Source: Bacillus yapensis
GTDB lineage: Bacteria > Bacillota > Bacilli > Bacillales > Cytobacillaceae
Length of the DNA: 64,000 nt
Direction: 5' to 3'
Assembly (NCBI RefSeq): GCF_005280205.1
Contig: NZ_SUND01000013.1
Location: 1-64,000, forward strand
Shown here: piece after piece, positions 16,317-25,017 of the stretch
Position numbering within the stretch: the first letter of the stretch is position 1
How the letters are laid out: each line of letters opens with the position of its first letter
The notes under the pieces: generated by a model
What the model saw: only the letters and a program-made list of their open reading frames with translations
Databases searched by the model: none
What the model was told of the DNA's origin: nothing
Program-made: the position numbers and the translations under genes

Positions 16317-17309
16317 ATGATTCAATCAAAAGCTCGTATTACTGCGATTGGCACTTATATTCCTGAACGTGTCTTATCTAATGAAGATCTAGAAAAAATG
16401 ATTGATACAAATAATGAGTGGATTATTCAAAGATCAGGGATTAAGGAAAGGCGCATCACGAGGGTGAATGAATTCACATCGGATTTATGTATTAAAGCGG
16501 TGGAAAATTTAATGCAAAATTACGATAAAACCGTTGACGATGTAGATTTAATTATCGTTGCGACAACTACAGCAGATTTTGGATTTCCAAGCGTAGCTTG
16601 TCAATTACAAGAAGCATTCAAGATGAAGAGTACCGGTGCCTTTGATCTGAACGCCGTATGTGCTGGATTTACATATGGATTGCATGTGGCCAACGGTCTA
16701 ATCTCTTCCGGTCTCCACAAAAAAATATTGGTAATCGGAGGGGAAACTTTTTCAAAAACCTTAGATTACACTGATCGTTCGACTTGTTTTCTGTTCGGTG
16801 ATGGGGCGGGTGCAGTTTTAGTTGAATACGATGAGGAAAATCCAAGTTTTATCTCTAGTGTTCTCGGGACAAATGGTGAGGGGGGAATTCATCTTTATCG
16901 TTCTGGCTTGTCAACAGAAATGAATGGTGTGAAGTTGATTGGTGATGGAAATTTGGTTCAAAATGGGCGTGAAGTATATAAGTGGGCAGTACGAACGATT
17001 CCCAGCGGTATACAAACTTTGTTAGAGAAAGCCAATTTAAGAACGGAAGATATTAACTGGTTTGTCCCTCATAGTGCAAATTTAAGAATGATTGAATCTA
17101 TTTGTGCAAAATCAAATATTAGTATGGATCATACATTATATAGTGTTGAAAAAATGGGAAATACCTCGTCAGCTTCAATACCATTAGCACTTCACTTGGG
17201 AATCGAAGAAGAAAAATTACGTTATGGAGATACGATTGTTTTATTTGGTTTTGGCGGAGGGCTGACATATACCGGACTCGTTGTTAAATGGGGAGTTCCG
17301 GATCAGTGA
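16317..17309 (+). CDS. fabH: 3-oxoacyl-ACP synthase III (FabHB-like)
   Basis: This 330-aa FabH condenses acyl-CoA primers with malonyl-ACP to start fatty-acid synthesis. Catalytic Cys115 lies in NAVCAGF, His in WFVPHSANLRM and Asn in GNTSSASIPLAL; the glycine-rich C-terminus GFGGGLTYTG is intact. The sequence is closest in memory to YhfB (FabHB) of B. subtilis. ATG 16317 has AGGGAG 8 nt upstream, preferred over an in-frame GTG three codons earlier. It stands alone rather than with fabF, as expected for a second FabH that may adjust branched-chain primer use. Confidence 0.92.
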   Translation: MIQSKARITAIGTYIPERVLSNEDLEKMIDTNNEWIIQRSGIKERRITRVNEFTSDLCIKAVENLMQNYDKTVDDVDLIIVATTTADFGFPSVACQLQEAFKMKSTGAFDLNAVCAGFTYGLHVANGLISSGLHKKILVIGGETFSKTLDYTDRSTCFLFGDGAGAVLVEYDEENPSFISSVLGTNGEGGIHLYRSGLSTEMNGVKLIGDGNLVQNGREVYKWAVRTIPSGIQTLLEKANLRTEDINWFVPHSANLRMIESICAKSNISMDHTLYSVEKMGNTSSASIPLALHLGIEEEKLRYGDTIVLFGFGGGLTYTGLVVKWGVPDQ

Positions 17310-17373
17310 AAGAGGGTATTCCTCCGTCAATGTTCGTTCAATTTAACTCTGTTCTTACACATAGAATATTCAG

Positions 17374-17412
17374 CAAAAAAAGCAAGGAACAATTATCATG
17401 CTCCTTGCTTTG
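17374..17412 (-). terminator. Bidirectional terminator between fabH and the GtrA operon
   Basis: AGCAAGGA (17381-17388) pairs with TCCTTGCT (17402-17409). A run of seven A before the stem gives a T tail on the minus strand; on the plus strand the tail is TTGTCTTATTT. Confidence 0.75.
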
Positions 17413-17414
17413 TC

Positions 17415-17789
17415 TTATTTAAATGTCCAATAGTTATTCAAAATAAAATTGATAACGGGAATCACCAAGGTTGTAACCAATTCCCCGATTACATAATGAA
17501 GCGAAAAGACATTCACGATCAAATACATAATCCCGAAGTTCAATGTAAAACCTATGGCCGAAACTGCTAGGAAACGGAGTAATTTATCGTAAGAGAAGTC
17601 GCTGCCAAAGGTAAACCTTTTATTCAAAAAAAATGAAATGACCGTCATGATGACAAAGGCAACAGCTGATGAAAAAACAGGATTCTTGTCAAAAATCTCT
17701 ACAAAAATAAAGACTGAAAGAAAATAGATAAGCGTGCTTATGCAGCCTACTAAACTATATTTTACAAATTTAATAGATAGTTCCTTCAT
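17415..17789 (-). CDS. GtrA family membrane protein
   Basis: The 124-aa protein has four predicted helices and GtrA family features: LVGCISTLIYFLSVFIFVE at the start, FFLNKRFTFGSD in the loop after helix 2, and the C-terminal NFILNNYWTFK. Family members are thought to help move lipid-linked sugars across the membrane. Its start overlaps the stop of the MprF-like gene by 4 nt (ATGA), so the two are co-translated. This pairing suggests a shared job in membrane lipid or surface polymer modification, but the substrate is unknown. Confidence 0.87.
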   Translation of the reverse strand: MKELSIKFVKYSLVGCISTLIYFLSVFIFVEIFDKNPVFSSAVAFVIMTVISFFLNKRFTFGSDFSYDKLLRFLAVSAIGFTLNFGIMYLIVNVFSLHYVIGELVTTLVIPVINFILNNYWTFK

Positions 17790-18808
17790 GACAGCTTCTT
17801 AGATAGGCTTTTCAAAACGCCACTTTCGTTCTTTGGACGACCTTTGTAGTTGATTAAAACGAGCAATTGGAACAAGGTTAGCGGCAATGACGTTTTCTTG
17901 TACGCTAAATACTTCGGCTCCCAATTGGATGTGAATTTACTTTTAAACTCTTTTAAGCCCTTAAAATTGTACATCGAATTGCCGTACAGATACGCAAAAC
18001 GGATGATTTTTTCACCGGTAAATGAATGCTTGCAGTTTCCTACATTTGATAATGGTGTCATACCTAAGCTGCACGTATGGTACCCGTCATTTTTTGCCCA
18101 CTGTAGAATATGAATAAACAACACATCCATTGTGCCATGAGGGCTATCTGCATACTTTCTCATCAGGTCAATCGTCATCGTATTTTTATAATCGGTTGCT
18201 AAAGTGGCAAAAGCAATGACCTTTCCATCTGGATTGTGTAAAAGGGCGATAGGAAAACGCGATACATATTCTTCACCAAAAGAGACGACAGAAAATCCTT
18301 TTTCTCGTTGACTTCCTAACCATGAATCAGATATCTGTTTGAGTTCGGAGAGGAAGTGCTCCGAATAAGGAGGATGAACGACGCTAAAGGTATACTCGTT
18401 TCGCGTGAATTTATTCAATCTTGTTCTAAGTCTGGCTCCTTTTTTTCCTTCTAGGGAAAATTGCTGGAGATTCACTAATCCTTGTTCTCCTACCTTCAGG
18501 AAGCGAAACCCTGAATCATGGTAATAGTGCATATACTGTGGGCTTATTTGGTAGAAGACAGGGTTAAATCCTTTTCTTTGGCTAAAATCGCAGAATTCCT
18601 TGATGGCTCCCTGTATCTTTGCCTCTTCTCCAATCGGATCCCCTAAGACGATTAATTTATTGTTAATCCGTTGATAAACGATTAAAACATCTTGATCGCT
18701 CGTCCAAAAAATCTCTTTATCTTCTAAGAAAATCAAATGCGAAACATGATTTCCGCCATTTTCGCTTAAAAAAGAAGTCAATTGATCAATATTTATAGAT
18801 GGCTTCAT
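17786..18808 (-). CDS. MprF C-terminal-like (DUF2156) aminoacyl-lipid transferase domain protein
   Basis: The 340-aa protein corresponds to the cytoplasmic catalytic half of phosphatidylglycerol lysyltransferase (MprF), a double GNAT-like fold that transfers an amino acid from tRNA to lipid. Seen: GDPIGEE near residue 58, RTRLNKFTR, the catalytic-region SLGMTPLSNVG, and the C-terminal FKSKFTSNWEPKYLAY. The flippase half of MprF (about 8 helices) is absent; instead a GtrA protein is coupled downstream. ATG 18808 follows GAGGGAAG. It may be a free-standing transferase or have another tRNA-dependent acceptor. Confidence 0.85.
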   Translation of the reverse strand: MKPSINIDQLTSFLSENGGNHVSHLIFLEDKEIFWTSDQDVLIVYQRINNKLIVLGDPIGEEAKIQGAIKEFCDFSQRKGFNPVFYQISPQYMHYYHDSGFRFLKVGEQGLVNLQQFSLEGKKGARLRTRLNKFTRNEYTFSVVHPPYSEHFLSELKQISDSWLGSQREKGFSVVSFGEEYVSRFPIALLHNPDGKVIAFATLATDYKNTMTIDLMRKYADSPHGTMDVLFIHILQWAKNDGYHTCSLGMTPLSNVGNCKHSFTGEKIIRFAYLYGNSMYNFKGLKEFKSKFTSNWEPKYLAYKKTSLPLTLFQLLVLINYKGRPKNESGVLKSLSKKLS

Positions 18809-19054
18809 TTCTTCCCTCTGTTATAAAAGAATAGCTTCAAGAGTGGTATTCTCCTGAAAAGAGTTACCCATAAATAATATCATAGGAAAGAGGATTTGAG
18901 CGGATAGAATATATTGTAATTTCAGTAGGGAAATGGTGCCAGTTTGTGAAAAATTGAAACATTTTCGAATGTGAAACGTATTTAATCCAAGGATTAATTG
19001 GGAAAAATATTAACAGTTACTAAACTATTCGACTGATCCTATAGGGGTGAAGAA

Positions 19055-19726
19055 TTGAAGCATCATACTATTGAAGAAGTTATAAAAGATATTCAAGTTC
19101 TATCTACTAAAGATAATAACCCTGTAATTGTTAAAGGTTTTTCCGAAGTATTAAAATGTGTCGGAATTGGGACAGATGCTGCGGTTTTTCAAATAGAAGA
19201 TGACACACGCTATGTGTATAAGGTTTTTAGTGAGGATAAGCTAGAAACCATGGAAAGGGAGAAGCAGGTTTATGAACAGCTCGGTGAATCACCCTTTTTT
19301 CCCATTTACTATGGCGCAGGGAGTAATTTTCTTATATTGAGCTATGAAAAAGGGATTACTCTTTATGATTGCTTGCTAAAGGGCGTACATATCCCAAAAC
19401 AAGTGATTTGGGATGTTGAAGCGGCGCGTGAATACGCCATTTCAAAAGGCTTAAACCCAAGAGATATTCATTTAAAAAACATTCTTTTACATGAAGGTAG
19501 AGGGAAGCTTCTTGATGTTTCCGAATACTTAAAAGAAGGAAATGATCATCGCTGGACTTATTTAAAGAAAGGCTATGAAGATTACTATGAATTAATAGAC
19601 GGCAGAGAAGTACCTTTATGGCTCATCGAAACGGTGAGAAAGTGGTATAACCTCACGCCGAATGGACAGTTGGATTTTCAAGAGTTTGTTCATAAGCTTA
19701 TAAAGTTATTTCGAAGAATAGGTTAG
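19055..19726 (+). CDS. Protein kinase-like fold protein (YrzF-like)
   Basis: This 223-aa protein keeps parts of a small serine/threonine kinase fold: a loop GTDAAVFQIEDDTRYVYKVF with the likely ATP-binding Lys, hinge LILSYEKGITLYD, a catalytic-loop equivalent LNPRDIHLKNILL, and LLDVSEY where DFG would be. The changed loops (PRDIHLKN, LLDV) mean activity is uncertain. It resembles YrzF-type proteins of Bacillus. The start is TTG 19055, after AGGGGTGA. The next gene follows within 14 nt, so they form an operon. Confidence 0.75.
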   Translation: MKHHTIEEVIKDIQVLSTKDNNPVIVKGFSEVLKCVGIGTDAAVFQIEDDTRYVYKVFSEDKLETMEREKQVYEQLGESPFFPIYYGAGSNFLILSYEKGITLYDCLLKGVHIPKQVIWDVEAAREYAISKGLNPRDIHLKNILLHEGRGKLLDVSEYLKEGNDHRWTYLKKGYEDYYELIDGREVPLWLIETVRKWYNLTPNGQLDFQEFVHKLIKLFRRIG

Positions 19727-19739
19727 AAGGAGAGTTCGT

Positions 19740-20561
19740 GTGGAGAGAAATGAAACAAAAGAACAGCTGCAAAAAGAATTAGAGGCCATTCAAATTTGGG
19801 AGAATGAACAAAAGGGTCTATGGTTTTGGGAAAAGCTTGGTCGTCTTCCCTTTAAAATTCTGGATCGACTTACACCGCAGTTCATTCATAACAAGATCGG
19901 GCAGGCCCTTGATGAATTGGGGAGTTACCTGCAAACGGGTGGACGTTATTTATCCAATGAAAAGGACGTTCTTAAAAGATTCAATCGTAAAACGGGAGTT
20001 GAGGATGCTACATTAGCGTCCATTTCTGCATTGCCGATACAGATGATGGATGAAGTCAGTGATGAATTAATTCGTTCGCGAAAAAACATCGCGATGACAC
20101 AAGGTGCCACAACAGGAATCGGGGGAATTTTCACCTTATCGATTGATATTCCACTCCTTCTTGGGATATCCCTTAAAACACTTCAGGAAATTGCCGTCGC
20201 CTATGGTTACGACCCAAATGATAAAAAGGAGCGTATTTTCATCGTCAAATGCCTACAATTTGCTTCTTCAGACATTGTTGGGAAGCAAGCGATTTTAAAG
20301 GAGTTGTCTGCCTATTCAGACCCCGGTGTGGAAACGAGAGACGAAACGCTTTCGCAGGTCCAGGGTTGGAGAGAGGTCATCATGACCTATCGAGACAATT
20401 TTGGCTGGAAAAAGTTGTTTCAGATGATTCCAATTGCAGGGATTATTTTTGGTTCCTTTATTAATAAATCGATGATTCATGATATTGGGGAAACGGGGAA
20501 GATGCTGTACAAGAAACGCCGTGTCAAAGAAAAGCTTGAAGCACTTGCGCTGGGGAGTTAA
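19740..20561 (+). CDS. EcsC family protein
   Basis: The 273-aa protein has the EcsC domain: WENEQKGLWFWEKLGRLPFKILDRLTPQ at the N-terminus, GATTGIGGIFTLSIDIPLLLGISLKTLQEIA as a central hydrophobic segment, and the C-terminal IPIAGIIFGSFINKSMIHDIGE. Known EcsC proteins are accessory to the EcsAB exporter, but many paralogues, like this one, are elsewhere and of unknown role. The start is GTG 19740 after AAGGAGA. It is second in the operon with the kinase-like gene. Confidence 0.85.
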   Translation: MERNETKEQLQKELEAIQIWENEQKGLWFWEKLGRLPFKILDRLTPQFIHNKIGQALDELGSYLQTGGRYLSNEKDVLKRFNRKTGVEDATLASISALPIQMMDEVSDELIRSRKNIAMTQGATTGIGGIFTLSIDIPLLLGISLKTLQEIAVAYGYDPNDKKERIFIVKCLQFASSDIVGKQAILKELSAYSDPGVETRDETLSQVQGWREVIMTYRDNFGWKKLFQMIPIAGIIFGSFINKSMIHDIGETGKMLYKKRRVKEKLEALALGS

Positions 20562-20613
20562 ACTGTCCAGTAAACGTGAAATTTTCTGTTGACAGCTCTA
20601 CCAGTAAGCTTGT

Positions 20614-20643
20614 ATAGTAATCTTAATTTAATTGATAAATTAT
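20614..20643 (+). promoter_or_regulatory. Promoter of the Mn2+ riboswitch transcript (approximate)
   Basis: A TTGACA hexamer beginning near 20591, an 18-nt spacer and TATAGT near 20615-20620 form a good SigA-type promoter upstream of the aptamer. The interval given covers the -10 and likely start site; hexamer positions are approximate. Confidence 0.5.
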
Positions 20644-20649
20644 TTTTCC

Positions 20650-20758
20650 CTAAAGGGGAGTAGCTTTTACAGCAAAGTCGTCATTACGGAGTATTTGTAC
20701 TCTCGGCTTTGTTGGCAATGGGTTTGTCTGACGAACCTGTTGTTAGCAAGACCTTTAC
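20650..20758 (+). promoter_or_regulatory. Mn2+ riboswitch (yybP-ykoY)
   Basis: The conserved yybP-ykoY segments are present in order: AAAGGGGAGTAGC, AAAGTCGTCATTACGG, CGGCTTTGTTGGCA, CTGACGAACCTG and TTAGCAAGACCTTTA. Stem P1 (AAAGG with CCTTT) shares its 3' strand with the first terminator hairpin, so Mn2+ binding should favour read-through. Usual targets are Mn exporters (MntP, TerC); here the next gene is Spo0M-like. Confidence 0.93.
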
Positions 20759-20779
20759 CTATTGGTAGAGGTCTTTTTG
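20748..20779 (+). terminator. Riboswitch-controlled terminator
   Basis: AAGACCTtTACC pairs with GGTAgAGGTCTT, followed by TTTTT. Its 5' arm is the 3' strand of riboswitch stem P1, so the two structures exclude each other. Confidence 0.88.
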
Positions 20780-20789
20780 GATCTTAAAG

Positions 20790-20829
20790 GACCTCTACCA
20801 AATGAAGATTGGTAGAGGTTTTATTTTTA
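20790..20829 (+). terminator. Second terminator in the same leader
   Basis: ACCTCTACCAA pairs with TTGGTAGAGGT, followed by TTATTTTT. Its 5' arm is also complementary to the 3' arm of the first hairpin, so the two terminators can compete. Confidence 0.8.
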
Positions 20830-20853
20830 TAATATAAATTGGAGGACAAAAAA

Positions 20854-21252
20854 TTGTTATTAAGAAAATTCATGTCTCTTGTAGGCATAGGTTCAGCAAA
20901 AATTGATCTAATTCTAGACAAAGAAACGTATACACAAGGTGAACAAATTACTGGATATTTTCTACTCAAGGGTGGATTAATTGAACAACAATTAAAGAGA
21001 ATTGATTGCGATTTGGTAAAAGTTGAGAACGGAACAGAATCTATGATTGAGGCAACATCGATTTTGACTTCCCGATCAATTGAGTCAGAAGCAGCAAATA
21101 AAATACCATTCTCATTCAAACTGCCAACATCTCTGCCCATCTCGACAGAAGACATTTCCTATCGTTTTAAAACAAGATTAACATTTACCGAAGGTGTGGA
21201 AAGTGTTGACCAAGATATTATTCAGGTTGTTGAAGGTGAGAGGCTAGCATAA
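20854..21252 (+). CDS. Short Spo0M-like (arrestin-fold) protein
   Basis: This 132-aa protein begins FMSLVGIGSAKIDLILDKE, matching the N-terminus of sporulation-control protein Spo0M, and has YTQGEQITGYFLLKGG. It covers only the first arrestin-like lobe; B. subtilis Spo0M has about 258 aa. The start is TTG 20854, 8 nt after GGAGG; the in-frame TTG at 20839 overlaps that ribosome site. It lies behind a Mn2+ riboswitch and two terminators, so it should need Mn-dependent read-through. Whether it affects sporulation or Mn handling is unknown. Confidence 0.82.
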   Translation: MLLRKFMSLVGIGSAKIDLILDKETYTQGEQITGYFLLKGGLIEQQLKRIDCDLVKVENGTESMIEATSILTSRSIESEAANKIPFSFKLPTSLPISTEDISYRFKTRLTFTEGVESVDQDIIQVVEGERLA

Positions 21253-21257
21253 AAAAT

Positions 21258-21298
21258 AGAGGGGGATCACAGTAGCTGATATCCCCTCATATTTTTTT
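21258..21298. terminator. Bidirectional terminator, spo0M-like / araC
   Basis: GAGGGGGAT and ATATCCCCTC pair across an 11-nt loop. TTTTTTT follows on the plus strand, and A residues precede it for the minus strand. Confidence 0.8.
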
Positions 21299-21323
21299 GC
21301 AGTAAATAGAATTATCATCCAAA

Positions 21324-22187
21324 TTAACTTTTTTTCTTTACTGGCATCCAAATCTCGCTATAGACATTGTCCGAAGGGCCGTTGAACTTTGTAAAAGAAA
21401 TGCTTGGGATATCCAAAACTTCATAACCAGAAGAAGGTAACCATTCAGAATAAATTTTTGTATGTGTTTCCTGGAACGTAGAAGGAAAAGGTCCTTGATT
21501 AGGGAAAATCGCCCATAAATTTTCTTCAATCGTAATTTGCTCTAAATCATCGAATGGATTATCTTGTGTAGTTGCAAAACCTATCATATGCGTTAAATAG
21601 CCTTTTTCTTCTAAGTATCCATCATCAAAATCATACGATACATTCAACACTTGATGAGGATATAAATCAGCTAATTGATGCATTTCATTTCTTTGTTGGT
21701 CGGTAATTGTCTGGGCTAATTCTAGGATAGCGTTGTTTACACCTTCGAATTGAATGGGTACTCTTTTCGATACACCAACAATATTAAACTTTTCTTTCTT
21801 TTCAATCTTGAATTCCATTGAAATTCCTCCTCTAATATCGATATAGAATGTAAATTTGGGAAATGATTTTTGAATTTTGTTCTTGGTGACTTCTGAAGGC
21901 AAAAAACCACTCCATTCCCGAAAGGCTCTTGAAAATCCTTCAATGGATTGATAGCCAAATTTATAGGCAATATCTGTCACTTTTGCTCCATTAATCAATT
22001 CAACATTCGCAACCGATAATCTCCTATTTTTGATATACTCATTCAATGACATTCCAGCCATATAGGAAAACATTCTTTTAAAATGATAATCAGATAATCC
22101 TACAATTTTTGAAATATCCTCTCCAGAGATATCTTCCGTTAAATGTGATTCGATGTAATCCATTAATTGATTGAATTCCTGTAACAT
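21324..22187 (-). CDS. AraC family regulator with GyrI-like effector domain
   Basis: The 287-aa protein has two AraC-type helix-turn-helix motifs in residues 8-105 (ISGEDISKIVGLSDYHFKRMFS and VTDIAYKFGYQSIEGFSRAF). They are followed by a GyrI-like ligand-binding domain from about 125 that ends VYSEIWMPVKKKS. This is the SoxS/Rob-plus-effector layout of Rob- or BmrR-like multidrug sensors. ATG 22187 follows GGGAGGGAA. It is convergent with the Spo0M-like gene. No adjacent efflux gene is seen, so its target is unknown. Confidence 0.9.
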   Translation of the reverse strand: MLQEFNQLMDYIESHLTEDISGEDISKIVGLSDYHFKRMFSYMAGMSLNEYIKNRRLSVANVELINGAKVTDIAYKFGYQSIEGFSRAFREWSGFLPSEVTKNKIQKSFPKFTFYIDIRGGISMEFKIEKKEKFNIVGVSKRVPIQFEGVNNAILELAQTITDQQRNEMHQLADLYPHQVLNVSYDFDDGYLEEKGYLTHMIGFATTQDNPFDDLEQITIEENLWAIFPNQGPFPSTFQETHTKIYSEWLPSSGYEVLDIPSISFTKFNGPSDNVYSEIWMPVKKKS

Positions 22188-22529
22188 TCATTTCCCTCCC
22201 TTACACATACATGTTATCGTTAAAATTTATTAATAACTCGATATTTTTCATACGGAATATATCGGAATTCGCCTGTCACTATTATAGTCACTTAAATAAT
22301 CATTTCATAACGTTTAATGGTTATTAAAAGAACTCTACTTTGAATCCAATTAAACTTATAATTTTCATTTGGAAATACTCCTTCAAAGGGCTAGTCCGAA
22401 TATCACTTGGTATCCAAATGTATAGGTCATTTTTCCATATTTCTATATCGGATTTTTCCTAATTTTAATATAATTGTTTTGAGCGATAATTTTTACTTTT
22501 CGCACCTACAGCTAAGGAATGGTGAAAAA
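22188..22529. other. Intergenic, AT-rich, divergent promoters expected
   Basis: This 342-bp gap separates the araC gene from the DUF624 gene. I see no gene, riboswitch or strong palindrome in it. Confidence 0.4.
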
Positions 22530-23147
22530 ATGAATAATATCCTGAATAACAAATTTTATTTACTTTGGGAAAAAGCGGCTAATTTTTTTCTTCTGAATCT
22601 ATTGTGGGTGATTGCGTGTATTCCGATTGTCACCATTTTTCCCGCCACTGCAGCCATGTATGGCGTCATTCGAGAATGGAAGATGGATGGGGAGACAAGT
22701 GTTTTTAAGCCATTTTGGAACAACTTTAAACTTCATTTCAAAAAGAGTCTACTATTCGAAATCATTTGGGTGTTAATCGCTAGTCTTCTATTCTATGATT
22801 TTCAAATTGTCTTCCAAGTGACTTCGGCAGGGTTCATCCCGGTTAAAATCATTTTAGTCTTAATCACAGCAACCTTTTTATGTATGAGTACTCTTTTATT
22901 CCCACTGATCGTTCAATACGATTTGAAGTTAAAAGATAACATCAAAAACATGTTTATTATCTCGTTTGCATACTTCCCTACAACATTGTTGATCGTGATC
23001 AGCGGAGGTTTTCTTTTCTTAGTTGTTTATATTTTACCGATTACTCTATTTATTCTAGTCAGCCTGTATGGCTATTTACATTTCCATTTAAGTCATCAAG
23101 TGTTTACAAAAATCGAAAAGTATCGATTATCTTTAACTAATAAGTAA
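22530..23147 (+). CDS. DUF624 (YesL-like) membrane protein
   Basis: The 205-aa protein has about five membrane helices and DUF624 family features: FFLLNLLWVIACIPIVTIFPATAAMYGVIREWK and PFWNNFKLHFKKSL. YesL-type proteins sit with sugar ABC transporters and polysaccharide-degradation genes. The ATG at 22530 (GGAATGGTG upstream) is preferred to an upstream frame that lacks a ribosome site. It lies 30 nt before a GH2 glycosidase, so it is probably in the same carbohydrate operon. Its molecular function is not known. Confidence 0.85.
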   Translation: MNNILNNKFYLLWEKAANFFLLNLLWVIACIPIVTIFPATAAMYGVIREWKMDGETSVFKPFWNNFKLHFKKSLLFEIIWVLIASLLFYDFQIVFQVTSAGFIPVKIILVLITATFLCMSTLLFPLIVQYDLKLKDNIKNMFIISFAYFPTTLLIVISGGFLFLVVYILPITLFILVSLYGYLHFHLSHQVFTKIEKYRLSLTNK

Positions 23148-23155
23148 ACGTTTAC
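23144..23155. promoter_or_regulatory. LacI/CcpA-type operator-like palindrome
   Basis: Perfect palindrome GTAAACGTTTAC with the central CG typical of LacI-family sites; the wider sequence is one or two mismatches from a CcpA cre box. It overlaps the stop codon of the DUF624 gene and precedes the GH2 gene. Confidence 0.5.
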
Positions 23156-23177
23156 ACATCGTTTTAGGGGAGGATTC

Positions 23178-24977
23178 ATGATGACATTTCGTACAGAGTA
23201 TCCGCGACCGCAATTTGTTCGTCAAAAATGGTTGAATTTGAATGGAGTTTGGGATTTTGCGTTTGATGATGAGAAAAAAGGAACGGAAGAGAAGTGGTTT
23301 AAAGAACATAGTACTGCCTTTAATCAACAAATCAATGTCCCGTTTGCGTATCAAACAAAATTAAGTGGAATAGAAGACTCAACCTTCCATGATTTTGTCT
23401 GGTATCGCCGTCAGTTTGAAGTTCCAGCGAGTTGGCAAGGTCAACGTGTCGTGTTACATTTTGGTGCAGTAGATTATCGTGCGTGGGTGTATGTGAATGA
23501 GCAGCTAGTTGGATTCCATGAAGGTGGGCATGTCAGCTTTCAATTTGATATAACGGATTACCTGCAGGGTGGAAAAGAAACGCTTGTCGTTCGAGTCGAG
23601 GACCCTTCGACAGATGAAACGATTCCACGTGGTAAACAGTTCTGGGTAGAAAAATCGGATGCGATTTGGTACACACGTACGACTGGGATTTGGCAAACGG
23701 TATGGATTGAGCCCGTGAGCCCGATACATTTAAAAAAGCTTAAATTCACCCCGAATGTGGATGAAGGGGAAGTCATCGTAGAATGTGAAGTCGATGGGAA
23801 CTACGCAGAGGCTAAGGTAGAGATGGAGATTCTTTTTAAAGGAGAAAGGATTGCCAAAGAACTCTTTGAACTGCAAGAGCCGTACCACCGTCACTCTATT
23901 AATCTTTTTAATCGAAAAATCTTTCGAACAAGCTTCCATAATGATGGCTGGGCGTGGACGCCGGAAAATCCGAACCTTTTTGATGTAAAAGTTTCGCTTC
24001 TTCAAGGGGATTCGGTTATGGATGAGCTTCAATCTTATTTTGGGATGAGAAAGGTTCATACGGAAAACGGAATGGTCTATCTTAATAATCGTCCCTATTA
24101 TCAAAAACTAGTTTTAGACCAAGGTTACTGGCCAGAAGGATTATTGACTGCACCGACGGATGAGGACCTGAAGATGGATATTGAACTGGCGAAGGAAATG
24201 GGCTTTAATGGTTGTCGGAAGCATCAAAAAGTGGAAGACCCACGCTTCCTTTATTGGGCAGATCAGCTTGGATTCTTGGTTTGGGGCGAATGTGCAGCTT
24301 CTCCTTCTTACAGTGAAGACGCGGTTGCTCTCTTAACGAAGGAATGGATTGAAATTGTCGAGCGGGATTATAGTCATCCATCGATTGTGGCATGGGTACC
24401 AATCAATGAAAGCTGGGGTGTTCCACATATTCGTTCGAACCGTCAGCAACAGCATCACTCATTAGCGATGTATCATCTGATTCATTCCCTTGACCCAACT
24501 CGTCTCGTCATCTCAAACGATGGCTGGGAGTTAACGAAAACAGATATTTGTGCCGTCCATAATTACAATCATGGAAACCATGATGAAGTCGCGAAATATG
24601 AGAAATTTAAAGAAGACCTTGCAACGAAAGAGGGGATTCTTCATTCTCAACCAGCAAGACGTGGCATTTATGCCAACGGATTTGCACATGAAGGGGAACC
24701 GATTTTACTAACGGAATTTGGAGGTATTGGCTTTAAAGTCGATGATGCGAATGGTTGGGGCTATACCTCAGTTGCGAATGTAGAGGATTACCTAGCGGAT
24801 TACCGCCGAATTATGGAGGCTATCTATAGCTCGAAGATTTTATTTGGCTACTGCTATACACAGTTAACAGACGTTGAACAAGAGATTAATGGAATCCTAA
24901 CCTATGACCGCAAACCGAAGTGTGACCTGAAAGAGATTAAGTGTATTAATGAAATGTGGCATGCGGATACGATTTGA
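23178..24977 (+). CDS. Glycoside hydrolase family 2 (beta-galactosidase/glucuronidase-like)
   Basis: The 599-aa enzyme has GH2 order: sugar-binding jelly roll (about 1-180, with WYRRQFEVP and DYRAWVYVN), immunoglobulin-like domain (to about 280), then a TIM barrel. The acid/base is Glu411 in INESWG and the nucleophile Glu513 in LLTEFGG. Length fits beta-glucuronidases (about 600 aa) rather than LacZ. It should cleave a beta-linked sugar from plant or host glycans; the exact sugar is not readable. Start ATG 23178 follows GGGGAGG, with ATG 23181 also possible. It is cytoplasmic, as there is no signal peptide. Confidence 0.9.
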   Translation: MMTFRTEYPRPQFVRQKWLNLNGVWDFAFDDEKKGTEEKWFKEHSTAFNQQINVPFAYQTKLSGIEDSTFHDFVWYRRQFEVPASWQGQRVVLHFGAVDYRAWVYVNEQLVGFHEGGHVSFQFDITDYLQGGKETLVVRVEDPSTDETIPRGKQFWVEKSDAIWYTRTTGIWQTVWIEPVSPIHLKKLKFTPNVDEGEVIVECEVDGNYAEAKVEMEILFKGERIAKELFELQEPYHRHSINLFNRKIFRTSFHNDGWAWTPENPNLFDVKVSLLQGDSVMDELQSYFGMRKVHTENGMVYLNNRPYYQKLVLDQGYWPEGLLTAPTDEDLKMDIELAKEMGFNGCRKHQKVEDPRFLYWADQLGFLVWGECAASPSYSEDAVALLTKEWIEIVERDYSHPSIVAWVPINESWGVPHIRSNRQQQHHSLAMYHLIHSLDPTRLVISNDGWELTKTDICAVHNYNHGNHDEVAKYEKFKEDLATKEGILHSQPARRGIYANGFAHEGEPILLTEFGGIGFKVDDANGWGYTSVANVEDYLADYRRIMEAIYSSKILFGYCYTQLTDVEQEINGILTYDRKPKCDLKEIKCINEMWHADTI

Positions 24978-25017
24978 GTAATGAGCACACCCCTGTTTTT
25001 TATGGACTAAAACAAGA

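Noticed and set aside
20791-20829. Promoter rather than terminator between the Mn2+ riboswitch and the spo0M-like gene
   Set aside because: The sequence forms a perfect hairpin with a T tail, and no paired -35/-10 hexamers are seen.
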